From Chlorobium sp. (lineage in GTDB: Bacteria; Bacteroidota; Chlorobiia; Chlorobiales; Chlorobiaceae), in contig JANQGE010000001.1 in NCBI GenBank assembly GCA_028277485.1, positions 1 to 33,912 on the forward strand: a DNA stretch of 33,912 nt, read 5' to 3'. Within the stretch, counting starts at the first letter, position 1, and each line of letters begins with the position of its first letter. The notes beneath the pieces were generated by a model, which saw nothing but the letters and a program-made list of their open reading frames with translations, made no database searches and had not been told where the DNA came from. Positions 14,967-22,189 of this stretch are shown in pieces. A program made the translations under genes and the position numbers.

Positions 14967-15662
14967 ATGCTCAGTACCAGAAAAAACATCTATATAGCCG
15001 AAGCCATCGGAACGTTCGCACTGGTTTTTGCCGGCTGCGGAGCTATTGTTGTCAACGACCTGTATGGGGCACTACTTGGCCATACAGGAATCAGCATGGT
15101 ATTCGGCCTCATTGTCATGGCAATGATCTATTCTATCGGGAACATCTCCGGAGCACATATCAACCCGGCGGTTACCCTGGGCTTCTTTTTTGCCGGAAGA
15201 ATACAAAAAGAAGAAATTCTGCCTTATATCAGCAGTCAGCTCATCGGAGCGATTCTGGCCGCAGGAGTGCTGAAATTGCTTTTCAGAACACATGAATCAC
15301 TGGGGGCAACGCTGCCTTCAGGCGGAATCGTCAACGCGTTTGTGCTTGAGGTTATTCTCTCATTCTTCCTGATGTTCGTCATTTTAAATGTTTCGACCGG
15401 CCATATGGAAAAAGGAATTATGGCCGGTGTTGCTATTGGCGGCACTGTCGCGCTTGAAGCGCTCATGGGCGGGCCGGTCAGCGGTGCATCCATGAACCCC
15501 GCACGCTCACTGGGCCCCGCGCTCGTTTCGGGTAACCTCTCCACCCTCTGGATATACATCGCTGCGCCAATTATCGGTACCTGGCTTGCCCGCCCGACCT
15601 GCCGGATGATTCAGGGAAAAGAATGCTGCCATGTACAGAATAGCGTGACAGGCGAGGAATAA
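14967..15662 (+). CDS. MIP-family channel (aquaporin/aquaglyceroporin)
   Basis: This 231-aa six-helix channel contains both half-helix motifs, SGAHINPAVTLG (Asn66) and SGASMNPARSLGPAL (Asn177). Counting from these motifs against AqpZ gives a selectivity filter of Phe46, Ala165, Ala174 and Arg180. The water-channel His is replaced by Ala, which should widen the pore. It follows arsC on the same strand. AqpS in Sinorhizobium meliloti shows that a MIP channel can replace an arsenite pump next to ArsC, so arsenite efflux is a reasonable inference; glycerol or water transport is the alternative. The Cys-rich C-terminal tail (CRMIQGKECC) is notable. Confidence 0.88.
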   Translation: MLSTRKNIYIAEAIGTFALVFAGCGAIVVNDLYGALLGHTGISMVFGLIVMAMIYSIGNISGAHINPAVTLGFFFAGRIQKEEILPYISSQLIGAILAAGVLKLLFRTHESLGATLPSGGIVNAFVLEVILSFFLMFVILNVSTGHMEKGIMAGVAIGGTVALEALMGGPVSGASMNPARSLGPALVSGNLSTLWIYIAAPIIGTWLARPTCRMIQGKECCHVQNSVTGEE

Positions 15663-15744
15663 ACGGACAATGGCGCTCCCTTTGCCGAACCTCCACTTTC
15701 GTACGCTTTCCGGCCTCTGACATATGCTTCCTTGACTCGTTTGA

Positions 15745-15770
15745 AGGGCACCTTTATTAATTTGTTGCGC
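15745..15770 (+). repeat. MITE-like terminus fragment
   Basis: AGGGCACCTTTATTAATTTGTT matches the left terminus of the element. Nothing recognisable of the interior remains. It lies in the gap between the MIP gene and the membrane protein at 15889. Confidence 0.55.
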
Positions 15771-15888
15771 GCCCTGAAGAATCATCAACGACATTTTTTT
15801 TGTTTCCAGCTTTTCCATATATTTTACATGTCAATAATTGACATAGCAAATAAAATCAATAACGATCAATCAAAAGGCAGTACGGTTC

Positions 15889-16410
15889 ATGCCGAAAACT
15901 CTGACTTCACCCCAGCAAAAATTCCTGAAGTTTCTTCATTTGACTGCAGCAGGACTGTGGCTGTCCTGTGTCATTGTCCTAACATTGCTGCCGGTCGTTT
16001 CAACCGGAAACATGACAGGCGACGAGGTTTACATGTACAACCTTGTTTATCATTTTATAGACATGTTTATCCTCACTCCGGCCTCCTTAATGACACTTCT
16101 TACAGGATTGGTGTACTCGTTATTCACGAAATGGGGTTTTTTCCAGCATGGATGGCTTGTCTACAAGTGGATCGTTACGCTCTTCATCGTTATCACCGGC
16201 ACGTTTTACCTTGGTCCGATGGTAATGGATCTTCTGGAAATTGCAGATACCAAAAGAGCCGCCGCACTGCAGGACCAGTACTACATGCAAGGACAGACCA
16301 TCGGAGTCTGGGCTGCAATAATAAATACCGCCCTGCTGCTTGTCACGGTATTTGTCTCGGTGTACAAACCATGGAAAAACTTGAAAAAAAACAAGCTGAA
16401 ACACAGATGA
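15889..16410 (+). CDS. Four-helix integral membrane protein (DUF2269-like)
   Basis: This 173-aa protein has four hydrophobic helices: near LHLTAAGLWLSCVIVLTLL, near FILTPASLMTLLTGLVYSL, near WIVTLFIVITGTFYLGP, and near VWAAIINTALLLVTVFV. The N-terminal SPQQKFLKFLH and the C-terminal KPWKNLKKNK resemble a family of small membrane proteins often labelled DUF2269. Its function is not established. His17 in the first helix could bind haem, but this is speculative. It lies 92 bp or less upstream of the ferric-reductase-like gene on the same strand and may share its transcript. Confidence 0.75.
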   Translation: MPKTLTSPQQKFLKFLHLTAAGLWLSCVIVLTLLPVVSTGNMTGDEVYMYNLVYHFIDMFILTPASLMTLLTGLVYSLFTKWGFFQHGWLVYKWIVTLFIVITGTFYLGPMVMDLLEIADTKRAAALQDQYYMQGQTIGVWAAIINTALLLVTVFVSVYKPWKNLKKNKLKHR

Positions 16411-16487
16411 CTGAAGTTGCATACGGGCAGCCTTGAAAAGGGAAGATTCAACGTCCTGCAAAAGGCAACCTTGAAGCAATGAAGGCC

Positions 16488-16493
16488 AAGGAG
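16488..16493 (+). promoter_or_regulatory. Ribosome binding site for the ferric-reductase-like gene
   Basis: AAGGAG lies 9 nt before ATG 16503 and 3 nt before ATG 16497. It argues against ATG 16479, which lies upstream of it. Confidence 0.6.
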
Positions 16494-16502
16494 AAAATGA
16501 AC

Positions 16503-17786
16503 ATGCATCGACAATCGAGAGTTTTGCAAAGCACGATATACTTTCCGGTCATCCTCGGATTCCCCCTGATTATCTGGACGGTTGACCTGCTTCTATACAA
16601 CGGGCCCCTGACCCTGAACACCGGAGAACATCCTGTACAACGTGTTCTGGGTGAGGTGATTGCCTCCTGTATTCTCACACTGTTCAGCTTCAACTTTCTG
16701 ATGAGCACCCGTGCACATTGGGTAGAACGGATTTTCGGCGGCCTCGATAACATGTACCTCATTCACCGAAGGAGTGCAGTCATCGCATTGGCTCTGTTGG
16801 TTCTGCATGTCGCCATCTCACCCCGATACCCCGAGCTCAACCCCGGCAAGCCCTTAGGGGTCTTGGCCATGCTGCTCATTTTCTTTGGAATAGCACTGTC
16901 GGCGGCTCCCTTCTTCAAGCGGTACGTTCCCTATCACAAATGGCTAACGGTGCATCGTCTCATGGGACCGTTCTTTATTCTCGGGGTTTTTCACGCATTT
17001 CTGGTACGAACACTCCTCGGCAATCTGCCGCTCGTCCGCACCTACATTCTCGCTATAGCTCTTACGGGCATAGCATCCTGGCTCTACCGCGTGCTCCTTC
17101 GCCGATGGACCCGCCCATACAACTCTTATGAAGTAACCGATGTACAACGGTTTGGCGACACTGTCCTTACACTGGAAATGGCACCGACAGGCACTCCCCT
17201 GCAATCACTTCCCGGACAATTCGCCTTTTTCAGTTTTCCCGGCATCCGTTCCGGAGAATTCCATCCCTTTACCATAGCCAGCGCCCCCGGACAGGGCCGG
17301 CTGCGGATAGCGATCAAAAATCTGGGTGATTTCACCAGATCTCTTCAGAAAAAGATCAGGGTTGGCAATGCGGTCAACATTGAGGGTCCATATGGAGTTT
17401 TCACACAAAACAGAGGATCCGCAGGCCACCAATTATGGATTGCGGGCGGAATCGGCATTACCCCCTTCCTGGCTATGGCACATGACCTTGAAAAGTCTGA
17501 ATTGCATGTCTCACTGTACTGGTCCGTACGCAAAAAGGATGAAGCCTATTTCGACAATGAATTGCAGGAGTTGGCCGAGCGCACACCCGGTTTGACATAT
17601 ACCCTGTGGCTGTCAGACGAAAATGGACCTCTGATGGCAGAAGCGATCCCCGAAACAAAGGAATCCTGGCAGGTTGATGTATTCATCTGTGGACCGGAAG
17701 CATTGCGCAAGTCGCTCACAGCCCAACTTCAGGCTGCCGGCATTCCCCGGCAGAATATTCACAGTGAAGACTTTACATTTCGATAA
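16503..17786 (+). CDS. Ferric-reductase-like flavocytochrome with FAD/NAD domain
   Basis: This membrane protein should pass electrons from NAD(P)H through FAD to haem and on to an outer acceptor. It is about 427 aa from ATG 16503; 16497 and 16479 are in-frame alternatives. Six or so helices carry His pairs, in IHRRSAVIALALLVLH and HKWLTVHRLMGPFFILGVFH, as in ferric-reductase/NOX transmembrane domains. The C-terminal half has the FAD motif HPFTIASAP, the nucleotide motif GGIGITPFLA and the end motif FICGPEALRKSL. The order matches predicted ferric reductases of bacteria. Whether it reduces iron, oxygen or a quinone cannot be told. It follows a small membrane protein gene. Confidence 0.87.
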   Translation: MHRQSRVLQSTIYFPVILGFPLIIWTVDLLLYNGPLTLNTGEHPVQRVLGEVIASCILTLFSFNFLMSTRAHWVERIFGGLDNMYLIHRRSAVIALALLVLHVAISPRYPELNPGKPLGVLAMLLIFFGIALSAAPFFKRYVPYHKWLTVHRLMGPFFILGVFHAFLVRTLLGNLPLVRTYILAIALTGIASWLYRVLLRRWTRPYNSYEVTDVQRFGDTVLTLEMAPTGTPLQSLPGQFAFFSFPGIRSGEFHPFTIASAPGQGRLRIAIKNLGDFTRSLQKKIRVGNAVNIEGPYGVFTQNRGSAGHQLWIAGGIGITPFLAMAHDLEKSELHVSLYWSVRKKDEAYFDNELQELAERTPGLTYTLWLSDENGPLMAEAIPETKESWQVDVFICGPEALRKSLTAQLQAAGIPRQNIHSEDFTFR

Positions 17787-17857
17787 AAGCTATAACAATC
17801 TTGGAGCATCTGAGCGATACTCCGCCATATACGTAGTTCCAAAAGAAAATCAACATA

Positions 17858-17978
17858 TGGGCACCTCTATTTATCTATTCGGCGATTCAATTGCTTCGTT
17901 GAGCGGATAGAAAGGGGTTTCTGCGCTCCGTTCGCCTTGCACTTGAAACGCTCACATGACAATAAATAGAGGCGCTCT
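17858..17978 (-). repeat. MITE-like element inserted at a start codon
   Basis: The termini are GGGCACCTCTATTTAT and ACAATAAATAGAGGCGCTCT. The interior matches copy 1 in the same orientation but lacks about 20 bp. TA flanks both ends (17856-17857 and 17979-17980). The second TA supplies the A of the downstream ATG. The terminal AGAGG (17968-17972) is a 7-nt-spaced SD for that gene. Confidence 0.85.
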
Positions 17979-17979
17979 T

Positions 17980-18480
17980 ATGAAAAACGAAGAACCGAAA
18001 ATCAGGGAACTGGTCGAAAAAGAGGTGGCGTTTGTTTCATTTACCGGCAACCACATCGCTAATACACGGGGCCTTACCCGGCTGTATGAAAAGCTTTATC
18101 AACTGTACCAATGGGCGGTTCCACGGGGATTGATTTCACCAGAAACTGTGTTTTTATCGGCATATCAAGATGATCCTGAAACAACTCTGTCCGATGAACT
18201 GACACTTGAATGCTGTATGAGCATTCCCCCTGATATCCAAGTAGATGGGGAGATTCAAAAAAAAGTCCTGCCAGGCGGGAAATATGCTGTCATGCATGCC
18301 GAACTAACAGGGCCTCAGGAATATGGTACTGCCTGGAATGCCGTACTGGAATGGATAGAAGAGAACAACTATGACGTTGACATGTCAAGACCCAGTTATG
18401 AGGTGTACCTGAACAATCCTGAAGAACACCCCGAGAAGCATCACATTGTTGATATCTGCATGAGTGTTACCGAAAGTTAA
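17980..18480 (+). CDS. GyrI-like/effector-binding domain protein
   Basis: This 166-aa protein starts at ATG 17980. It resembles the stand-alone SOUL/GyrI-like effector-binding domains related to the C-terminal half of AraC/BmrR regulators. The visible pattern is ...EVAFVSFTGNH..., a helix with YEKLYQLYQWAVPRGL, LECCMSIPP, then PGGKYAVMHAELTGPQEYGTAWNAVLEWIEENNY and YEVYLNNPEEHPEKHHIVDICM at the end. The conserved acidic patch near YNNP(E) fits binding of hydrophobic cations, with or without hydrolase activity. A longer frame from 17956 starts inside the MITE-like terminus and is not preferred. A membrane protein gene follows after 15 bp. Confidence 0.8.
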   Translation: MKNEEPKIRELVEKEVAFVSFTGNHIANTRGLTRLYEKLYQLYQWAVPRGLISPETVFLSAYQDDPETTLSDELTLECCMSIPPDIQVDGEIQKKVLPGGKYAVMHAELTGPQEYGTAWNAVLEWIEENNYDVDMSRPSYEVYLNNPEEHPEKHHIVDICMSVTES

Positions 18481-18482
18481 CC

Positions 18483-18490
18483 AAGGAGGT
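18483..18490 (+). promoter_or_regulatory. Strong ribosome binding site
   Basis: AAGGAGGT ends 5 nt before ATG 18496. It is the best SD in the window and fixes the start of the membrane protein gene. Confidence 0.85.
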
Positions 18491-18495
18491 CTACG

Positions 18496-18930
18496 ATGAA
18501 AAAAAGAGTACATTTGATCGCAAGTCTGCTGGCAACGCTGACTATCGCCACTTTCTTCCTATCTACAGTTGTCGTTGAGTTGTTCGGCTCTCATGAAGCC
18601 ACAGCTAAGGTAAAAGACCTGATTGTCATTCCCGGTCTGTTCATTCTTGTGCCCGCTATAGCAACGGCCGGGGGAAGCGGCCGATTCCTTGCTGCGTCCC
18701 GGCAGGGAAAGCTTATCGATGCCAAGAAAAAGCGCATGCCATTCATTGCGGCAAACGGTTTGCTGATTTTGATTCCTTGCGCAGTCGTGCTTGACCGTTG
18801 GGCTTCTGCCGGAACGTTCGATACCGTGTTCTACTCGGTACAAGTTGTAGAGCTTCTTGCCGGTATCGTCAATTTCACACTTATGAGCCTGAACATCCGT
18901 GACGGCCTCATGCTCAGCGGAAAGCTATAG
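18496..18930 (+). CDS. Small integral membrane protein, unknown function
   Basis: I do not recognise the family. The 144-aa product has four predicted membrane helices: about 7-30, 43-62 (LIVIPGLFILVPAIATAGG), 82-100 (FIAANGLLILIPCAVVL) and 112-135. A basic cytoplasmic loop, RQGKLIDAKKKRMP, lies in the middle. The AAGGAGGT SD and 15-bp gap after the GyrI-like gene suggest the two are co-transcribed and used together. It contains no metal or haem motif beyond scattered His. Confidence 0.8.
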   Translation: MKKRVHLIASLLATLTIATFFLSTVVVELFGSHEATAKVKDLIVIPGLFILVPAIATAGGSGRFLAASRQGKLIDAKKKRMPFIAANGLLILIPCAVVLDRWASAGTFDTVFYSVQVVELLAGIVNFTLMSLNIRDGLMLSGKL

Positions 18931-19017
18931 GCATTGCCCATATCCATGCAGCCGGAACTCGATGGCAATGGCAGTAATGGCTGTCCAGCACTCAGCATGC
19001 GAGCAAAAACAGTTCTC

Positions 19018-19518
19018 TCACGCAATTTGAACGTATACTGAAGCTTTCGCATTGCAGATCGGGCATTTTTCCGGAGGAGCCCCAAGCTCGATATGACCGC
19101 AGATCGGGCAAAGCCAGATTTCAGTTTCGGCAAGATCCTCGCCATTTTTCACCGCTTCAAGTGCCTTCTTGTACAAAGCCGCGTGAACTTTTTCAGCTTC
19201 AACCGCAAAACCAAACATGCGTTTGGCCTTGTGCCCCTCGGCAACCGCCTGCTCATACATCGGCGGGTACATCTCGTTGTGCTCATAGGTTTCACCGTCG
19301 ATGGCCGTTTCAAGGTTGTCTGTGGTAGACCCTATGCCTTCGACCGCACCAAGGTGTCCCTCTGCATGGATCCTTTCTGCCTGGGCTGTTGTTCTGAAAA
19401 GTTTGGCGACATTCTTAAAACCGTCTTTTTCGGCTTTTTTTGCAAAAGCTGAGTATTTCTGGAACGCCTGGCTCTCCCCGGCAAACGCATCTTTCAGGTT
19501 CTTCTGTGTTGTCGGCAT
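19018..19518 (-). CDS. Rubrerythrin
   Basis: This non-haem di-iron peroxidase protects anaerobes against hydrogen peroxide. The 166-aa protein has a ferritin-like four-helix N-terminus with metal ligands in FAGESQAFQKY, AQAERIHAEGH and VEAEKVHAALY. A C-terminal rubredoxin-like domain follows with two Cys pairs, LCPICGH and CPICNA. The SD AAGGAG lies 11 nt upstream of the ATG. The gene stands alone; a CATCA/TGATG inverted repeat near 19562-19576 in its upstream region could be an operator. Confidence 0.95.
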   Translation of the reverse strand: MPTTQKNLKDAFAGESQAFQKYSAFAKKAEKDGFKNVAKLFRTTAQAERIHAEGHLGAVEGIGSTTDNLETAIDGETYEHNEMYPPMYEQAVAEGHKAKRMFGFAVEAEKVHAALYKKALEAVKNGEDLAETEIWLCPICGHIELGAPPEKCPICNAKASVYVQIA

Positions 19519-19802
19519 TGTGCTCTATTCTCCTTCTTCTTTGGTGTTACAATAAAAACCCATCACATCGTGATGAGTGGAAAGCATAGTACCTTTCCAT
19601 ACATCTTCTTCAGGACCCCTCAGTAGAAACCGTAATTACCTTGACATAGTTTCCCTGCAATCCTGCTCCCGCAAAAGCGGCTGAAGGCACTACCGGTTCA
19701 CGCCTTCATGGCTTGTAAAAAGGAGTTTTTCAACCGGCAAGGAAGCATGAACAAGATGAATGGAAAAGGAAAGGCTGGTCTGCCGGATGGCCCTAAACCA
19801 GG

Positions 19803-21155
19803 CTATGTCATCTCATGAACAACCTTATCTGGACGCATCAGCAAGAAGAAAAACAGAACAAACAGAAATGTCACAAACTCCGCCACCGAAAACGTGACAA
19901 AAATTCCCGTGTCACCAAAAAAGACCGGCAGCGTTGTCACAAGCAAAAGAGGAAGAACCAGCGTTCTCGAAAGAGCAACAAACGCTGAAGGCAGCGGTTT
20001 GTGAATCGCGGTAAAATAGGCACTGAACACAACATTAAACCCGTTCCAGAGAAATGCCGGCCAGCTGAACGAGATAAAAGCCAGCGTAATGCTCATTGTA
20101 GCTGCCGTTTCGTTATCTACAAAGAGTCCTGCAAGCTTTTCGGGCATGCTCAGCAGCATGACCACCAGAGAGAGGCCGACAACAGCCACACAAATCGAAG
20201 CAAGCCCCAGAAAACCTTTGATCCTGTCCAGCTTTCTTGCCCCGTAATTGGTACTGATAATCGGCTGAAGAGCATCGGAAAAACCGTAGACAATCATCTG
20301 CTCGGCAAAGAAGAGATAATGCATAATGGTAAACGCCGCAACCCCTTCGACCCCGAAACGGCCTATCATAACCCAGTTGAAGACAAGAATTACTACAGCC
20401 GCCGCCAGTTGATTTGCAAATTCAGAGATTCCGTTATAAGCGGCCTTCAGCATCTCTCCCCACTCTTTCTGATGCCAGGAAAATCTCAGCGCCGATTTTT
20501 TTGAGACGAAGTGAAACATCAGTACAAGGAAACTCGTGATGTGTGCAATTCCGGTAGCAAGAGCGGCTCCGCGAAGCCCCATGTCCCATGAAGCAACAAA
20601 AACCCAGTCAAAGAAAATATTGATAATCGCTGCAGAAATAATGGCGGAGGCCGCCAGCACCGGCTGACCGTCGACCCGCACAAAAAAGGAGAGACACAGG
20701 CTCACCGGCAGGAAGAAGATAAACACCAGCATGACAAAAAGATATTCACGGACGAGAGGGGCAAGCGTTTCATTCGCTCCAAGCATGGTCACAACCTGAT
20801 CGATAAAAAGAATCCCGGAAACCGCAAAAAACAATGTCAGGAGAGATACGGTTATCAGCGTCTTTGAAAATACCGCATTGGCTGCCTCGTTGTTTGACTC
20901 GCCGATGTATTTCCCGCAACGGACCATTCCGCCTACAGAAAACATTATTCCCACCCCGAGCAGAAGGCTGAACACCGGCATGACAATGTTGATCGCAGCA
21001 AGAGCGCTGTGCCCCACGTAATTTCCCACGAAGATTCCATCAACAACACCGGACGAGGAAATAGCCAGCATTCCAAGCACATTGGGAATTGCGTGATAAA
21101 AAAATACGACCGCAATATTACCCTTCAGCATATCAGCAACCCGGTCATTGCTCAT
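19803..21155 (-). CDS. MATE-family multidrug/cation efflux protein
   Basis: This 450-aa protein has about twelve membrane helices with the MATE pattern. Two related six-helix halves begin at AVVFFYHAIPNVLGMLAISSSGVVDGIFVGNYVG and at EMLKAAYNGISEFANQLAAAV. The segment VDGIFVG and the early GxG positions are characteristic of the DinF/NorM-type fold. It should use a Na+ or H+ gradient to export organic cations; the substrate is unknown. The ATG at 21155 is chosen because AAGGAG sits 7 nt upstream; the longer frame to 21296 has no such site. It is divergent from the tetR-led efflux operon and may share regulation. Confidence 0.9.
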   Translation of the reverse strand: MSNDRVADMLKGNIAVVFFYHAIPNVLGMLAISSSGVVDGIFVGNYVGHSALAAINIVMPVFSLLLGVGIMFSVGGMVRCGKYIGESNNEAANAVFSKTLITVSLLTLFFAVSGILFIDQVVTMLGANETLAPLVREYLFVMLVFIFFLPVSLCLSFFVRVDGQPVLAASAIISAAIINIFFDWVFVASWDMGLRGAALATGIAHITSFLVLMFHFVSKKSALRFSWHQKEWGEMLKAAYNGISEFANQLAAAVVILVFNWVMIGRFGVEGVAAFTIMHYLFFAEQMIVYGFSDALQPIISTNYGARKLDRIKGFLGLASICVAVVGLSLVVMLLSMPEKLAGLFVDNETAATMSITLAFISFSWPAFLWNGFNVVFSAYFTAIHKPLPSAFVALSRTLVLPLLLVTTLPVFFGDTGIFVTFSVAEFVTFLFVLFFFLLMRPDKVVHEMT

Positions 21156-21162
21156 TACATCT

Positions 21163-21168
21163 CTCCTT
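21163..21168 (-). promoter_or_regulatory. Ribosome binding site of the MATE gene
   Basis: AAGGAG on the minus strand lies 7 nt from ATG 21155 and decides this start over one 141 bp upstream. Confidence 0.75.
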
Positions 21169-21400
21169 TCCGGATATTGCAAAATCCCGGGCGACAATCC
21201 CGGATTAACAGGCAGAGAATATAGCGCAATCAAGCTCATTAAACAATTCCTAAATTGATTGTCCCAAGCCGCACCATACAACCATAACTCTTTCAAATAA
21301 AAAACCTTAAGTACTTTTATTCATGTGACACACCTTTCCGGACAGATCTCATGGTCCAAGCAGGAAAATTGTTCAATGCAGGCAATTTTTCGCCGACATA

Positions 21401-21440
21401 AATTTAATCACTTGATTTATTTTAATCGTTTGATTAAATT
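21401..21440 (+). promoter_or_regulatory. Double operator overlapping the tetR operon promoter
   Basis: Two adjacent 18-bp sites have the form TTTAATC-N4-GATTAAA: site 1 at 21403-21420 (arm GATTTAT, slightly imperfect) and site 2 at 21421-21438 (perfect). The outer arms AATTTAATCA and TGATTAAATT make an exact 10-bp inverted repeat over the full 40 bp. A candidate promoter, TTGATT (21412-21417) and TAAATT (21435-21440) with a 17-bp spacer, lies inside, so a bound dimer pair would block both hexamers. The rest of the 355-bp gap from 21156 shows no gene. Confidence 0.7.
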
Positions 21441-21510
21441 CATGGCATTCTAAACAGCTTTTACACAGCAGCCCTTGTGCTTTCATGCACAGGAAAAAGC
21501 AAGATATACC

Positions 21511-22182
21511 ATGAAGAAGTACGCAAGCAGTGAACAAACGAAGCAAACCCTGATCAACGCTGCCGGGGAGCTTGCCGCGAAATTGGGGTTCCCGAATGTT
21601 TCAACCCGGGCAATTGCTCAGCGCGCCAAAGAAAACATCGGCAGCATTCATTACCATTTCGGAGGCAAAGAACAATTGTTCGAAGCTGTAGTGCAGGAGG
21701 TCATCAAACGATGCAATGCATATCCGGTAAGCCAGGCAATTGAACCGTTCTATAACGTTCTCGATACCCCGGCAGGTCAGTCAGGAGCACTGCGGGCAAT
21801 CGTAAAAAGAGAAATTGCCCTGCTGTTCGACCCAGATTATCCCCGATGGCACAGCAGGGTTGTCTATCAGCTCATGCAGCAGAAAAGCCGCCTGCAAAAC
21901 CTCATAGTCAAGGAGCTTTTCGACCCCATCGTTGATACCATTGCATCGCTGCTCAAGCGCATCAATCCGGGTCTGGACAACCAGGAAACCTTCCTTATCA
22001 TTACCCAGATGATTTCTCCGATCGCATCGCATGCCGATTATATGTCCTATCACCTTAAACGCCTGGGATGCAATCATTACAGTAAAGAATACCTGCAAAA
22101 GTTCGAAGATCTCATTGTTCTCCAGACAGAACTGCTTCTGGGACTGACTTCTGAAAAATTCACACCAAACCCTGCAGAATAG
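21511..22182 (+). CDS. TetR-family regulator (CecR/YbiH-like)
   Basis: This 223-aa regulator is counted from ATG 21511 (MKKYASSEQTKQ). The helix-turn-helix occupies about residues 10-55, with LAAKLGFPNVSTRAIAQRAKENIGSIHYHFGGKEQLF, an unmistakable TetR pattern. The C-terminal ligand domain resembles the group that controls adaptor-pump operons such as E. coli CecR. It is the first gene of the operon, 7 bp before the adaptor, and a double palindromic operator lies about 70 bp upstream; autorepression is expected. A start 12 codons earlier is possible but lacks conservation. Confidence 0.88.
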   Translation: MKKYASSEQTKQTLINAAGELAAKLGFPNVSTRAIAQRAKENIGSIHYHFGGKEQLFEAVVQEVIKRCNAYPVSQAIEPFYNVLDTPAGQSGALRAIVKREIALLFDPDYPRWHSRVVYQLMQQKSRLQNLIVKELFDPIVDTIASLLKRINPGLDNQETFLIITQMISPIASHADYMSYHLKRLGCNHYSKEYLQKFEDLIVLQTELLLGLTSEKFTPNPAE

Positions 22183-22189
22183 CACACTC

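Noticed and set aside
19562..19576. CATCA/TGATG inverted repeat upstream of rubrerythrin as a PerR or Fur box
   Set aside because: The match is too short and does not fit either consensus; it is mentioned only as a possible operator.
19803..21296. Longer MATE frame of 497 aa
   Set aside because: The first 47 residues lack family similarity, and AAGGAG is correctly placed only for ATG 21155.
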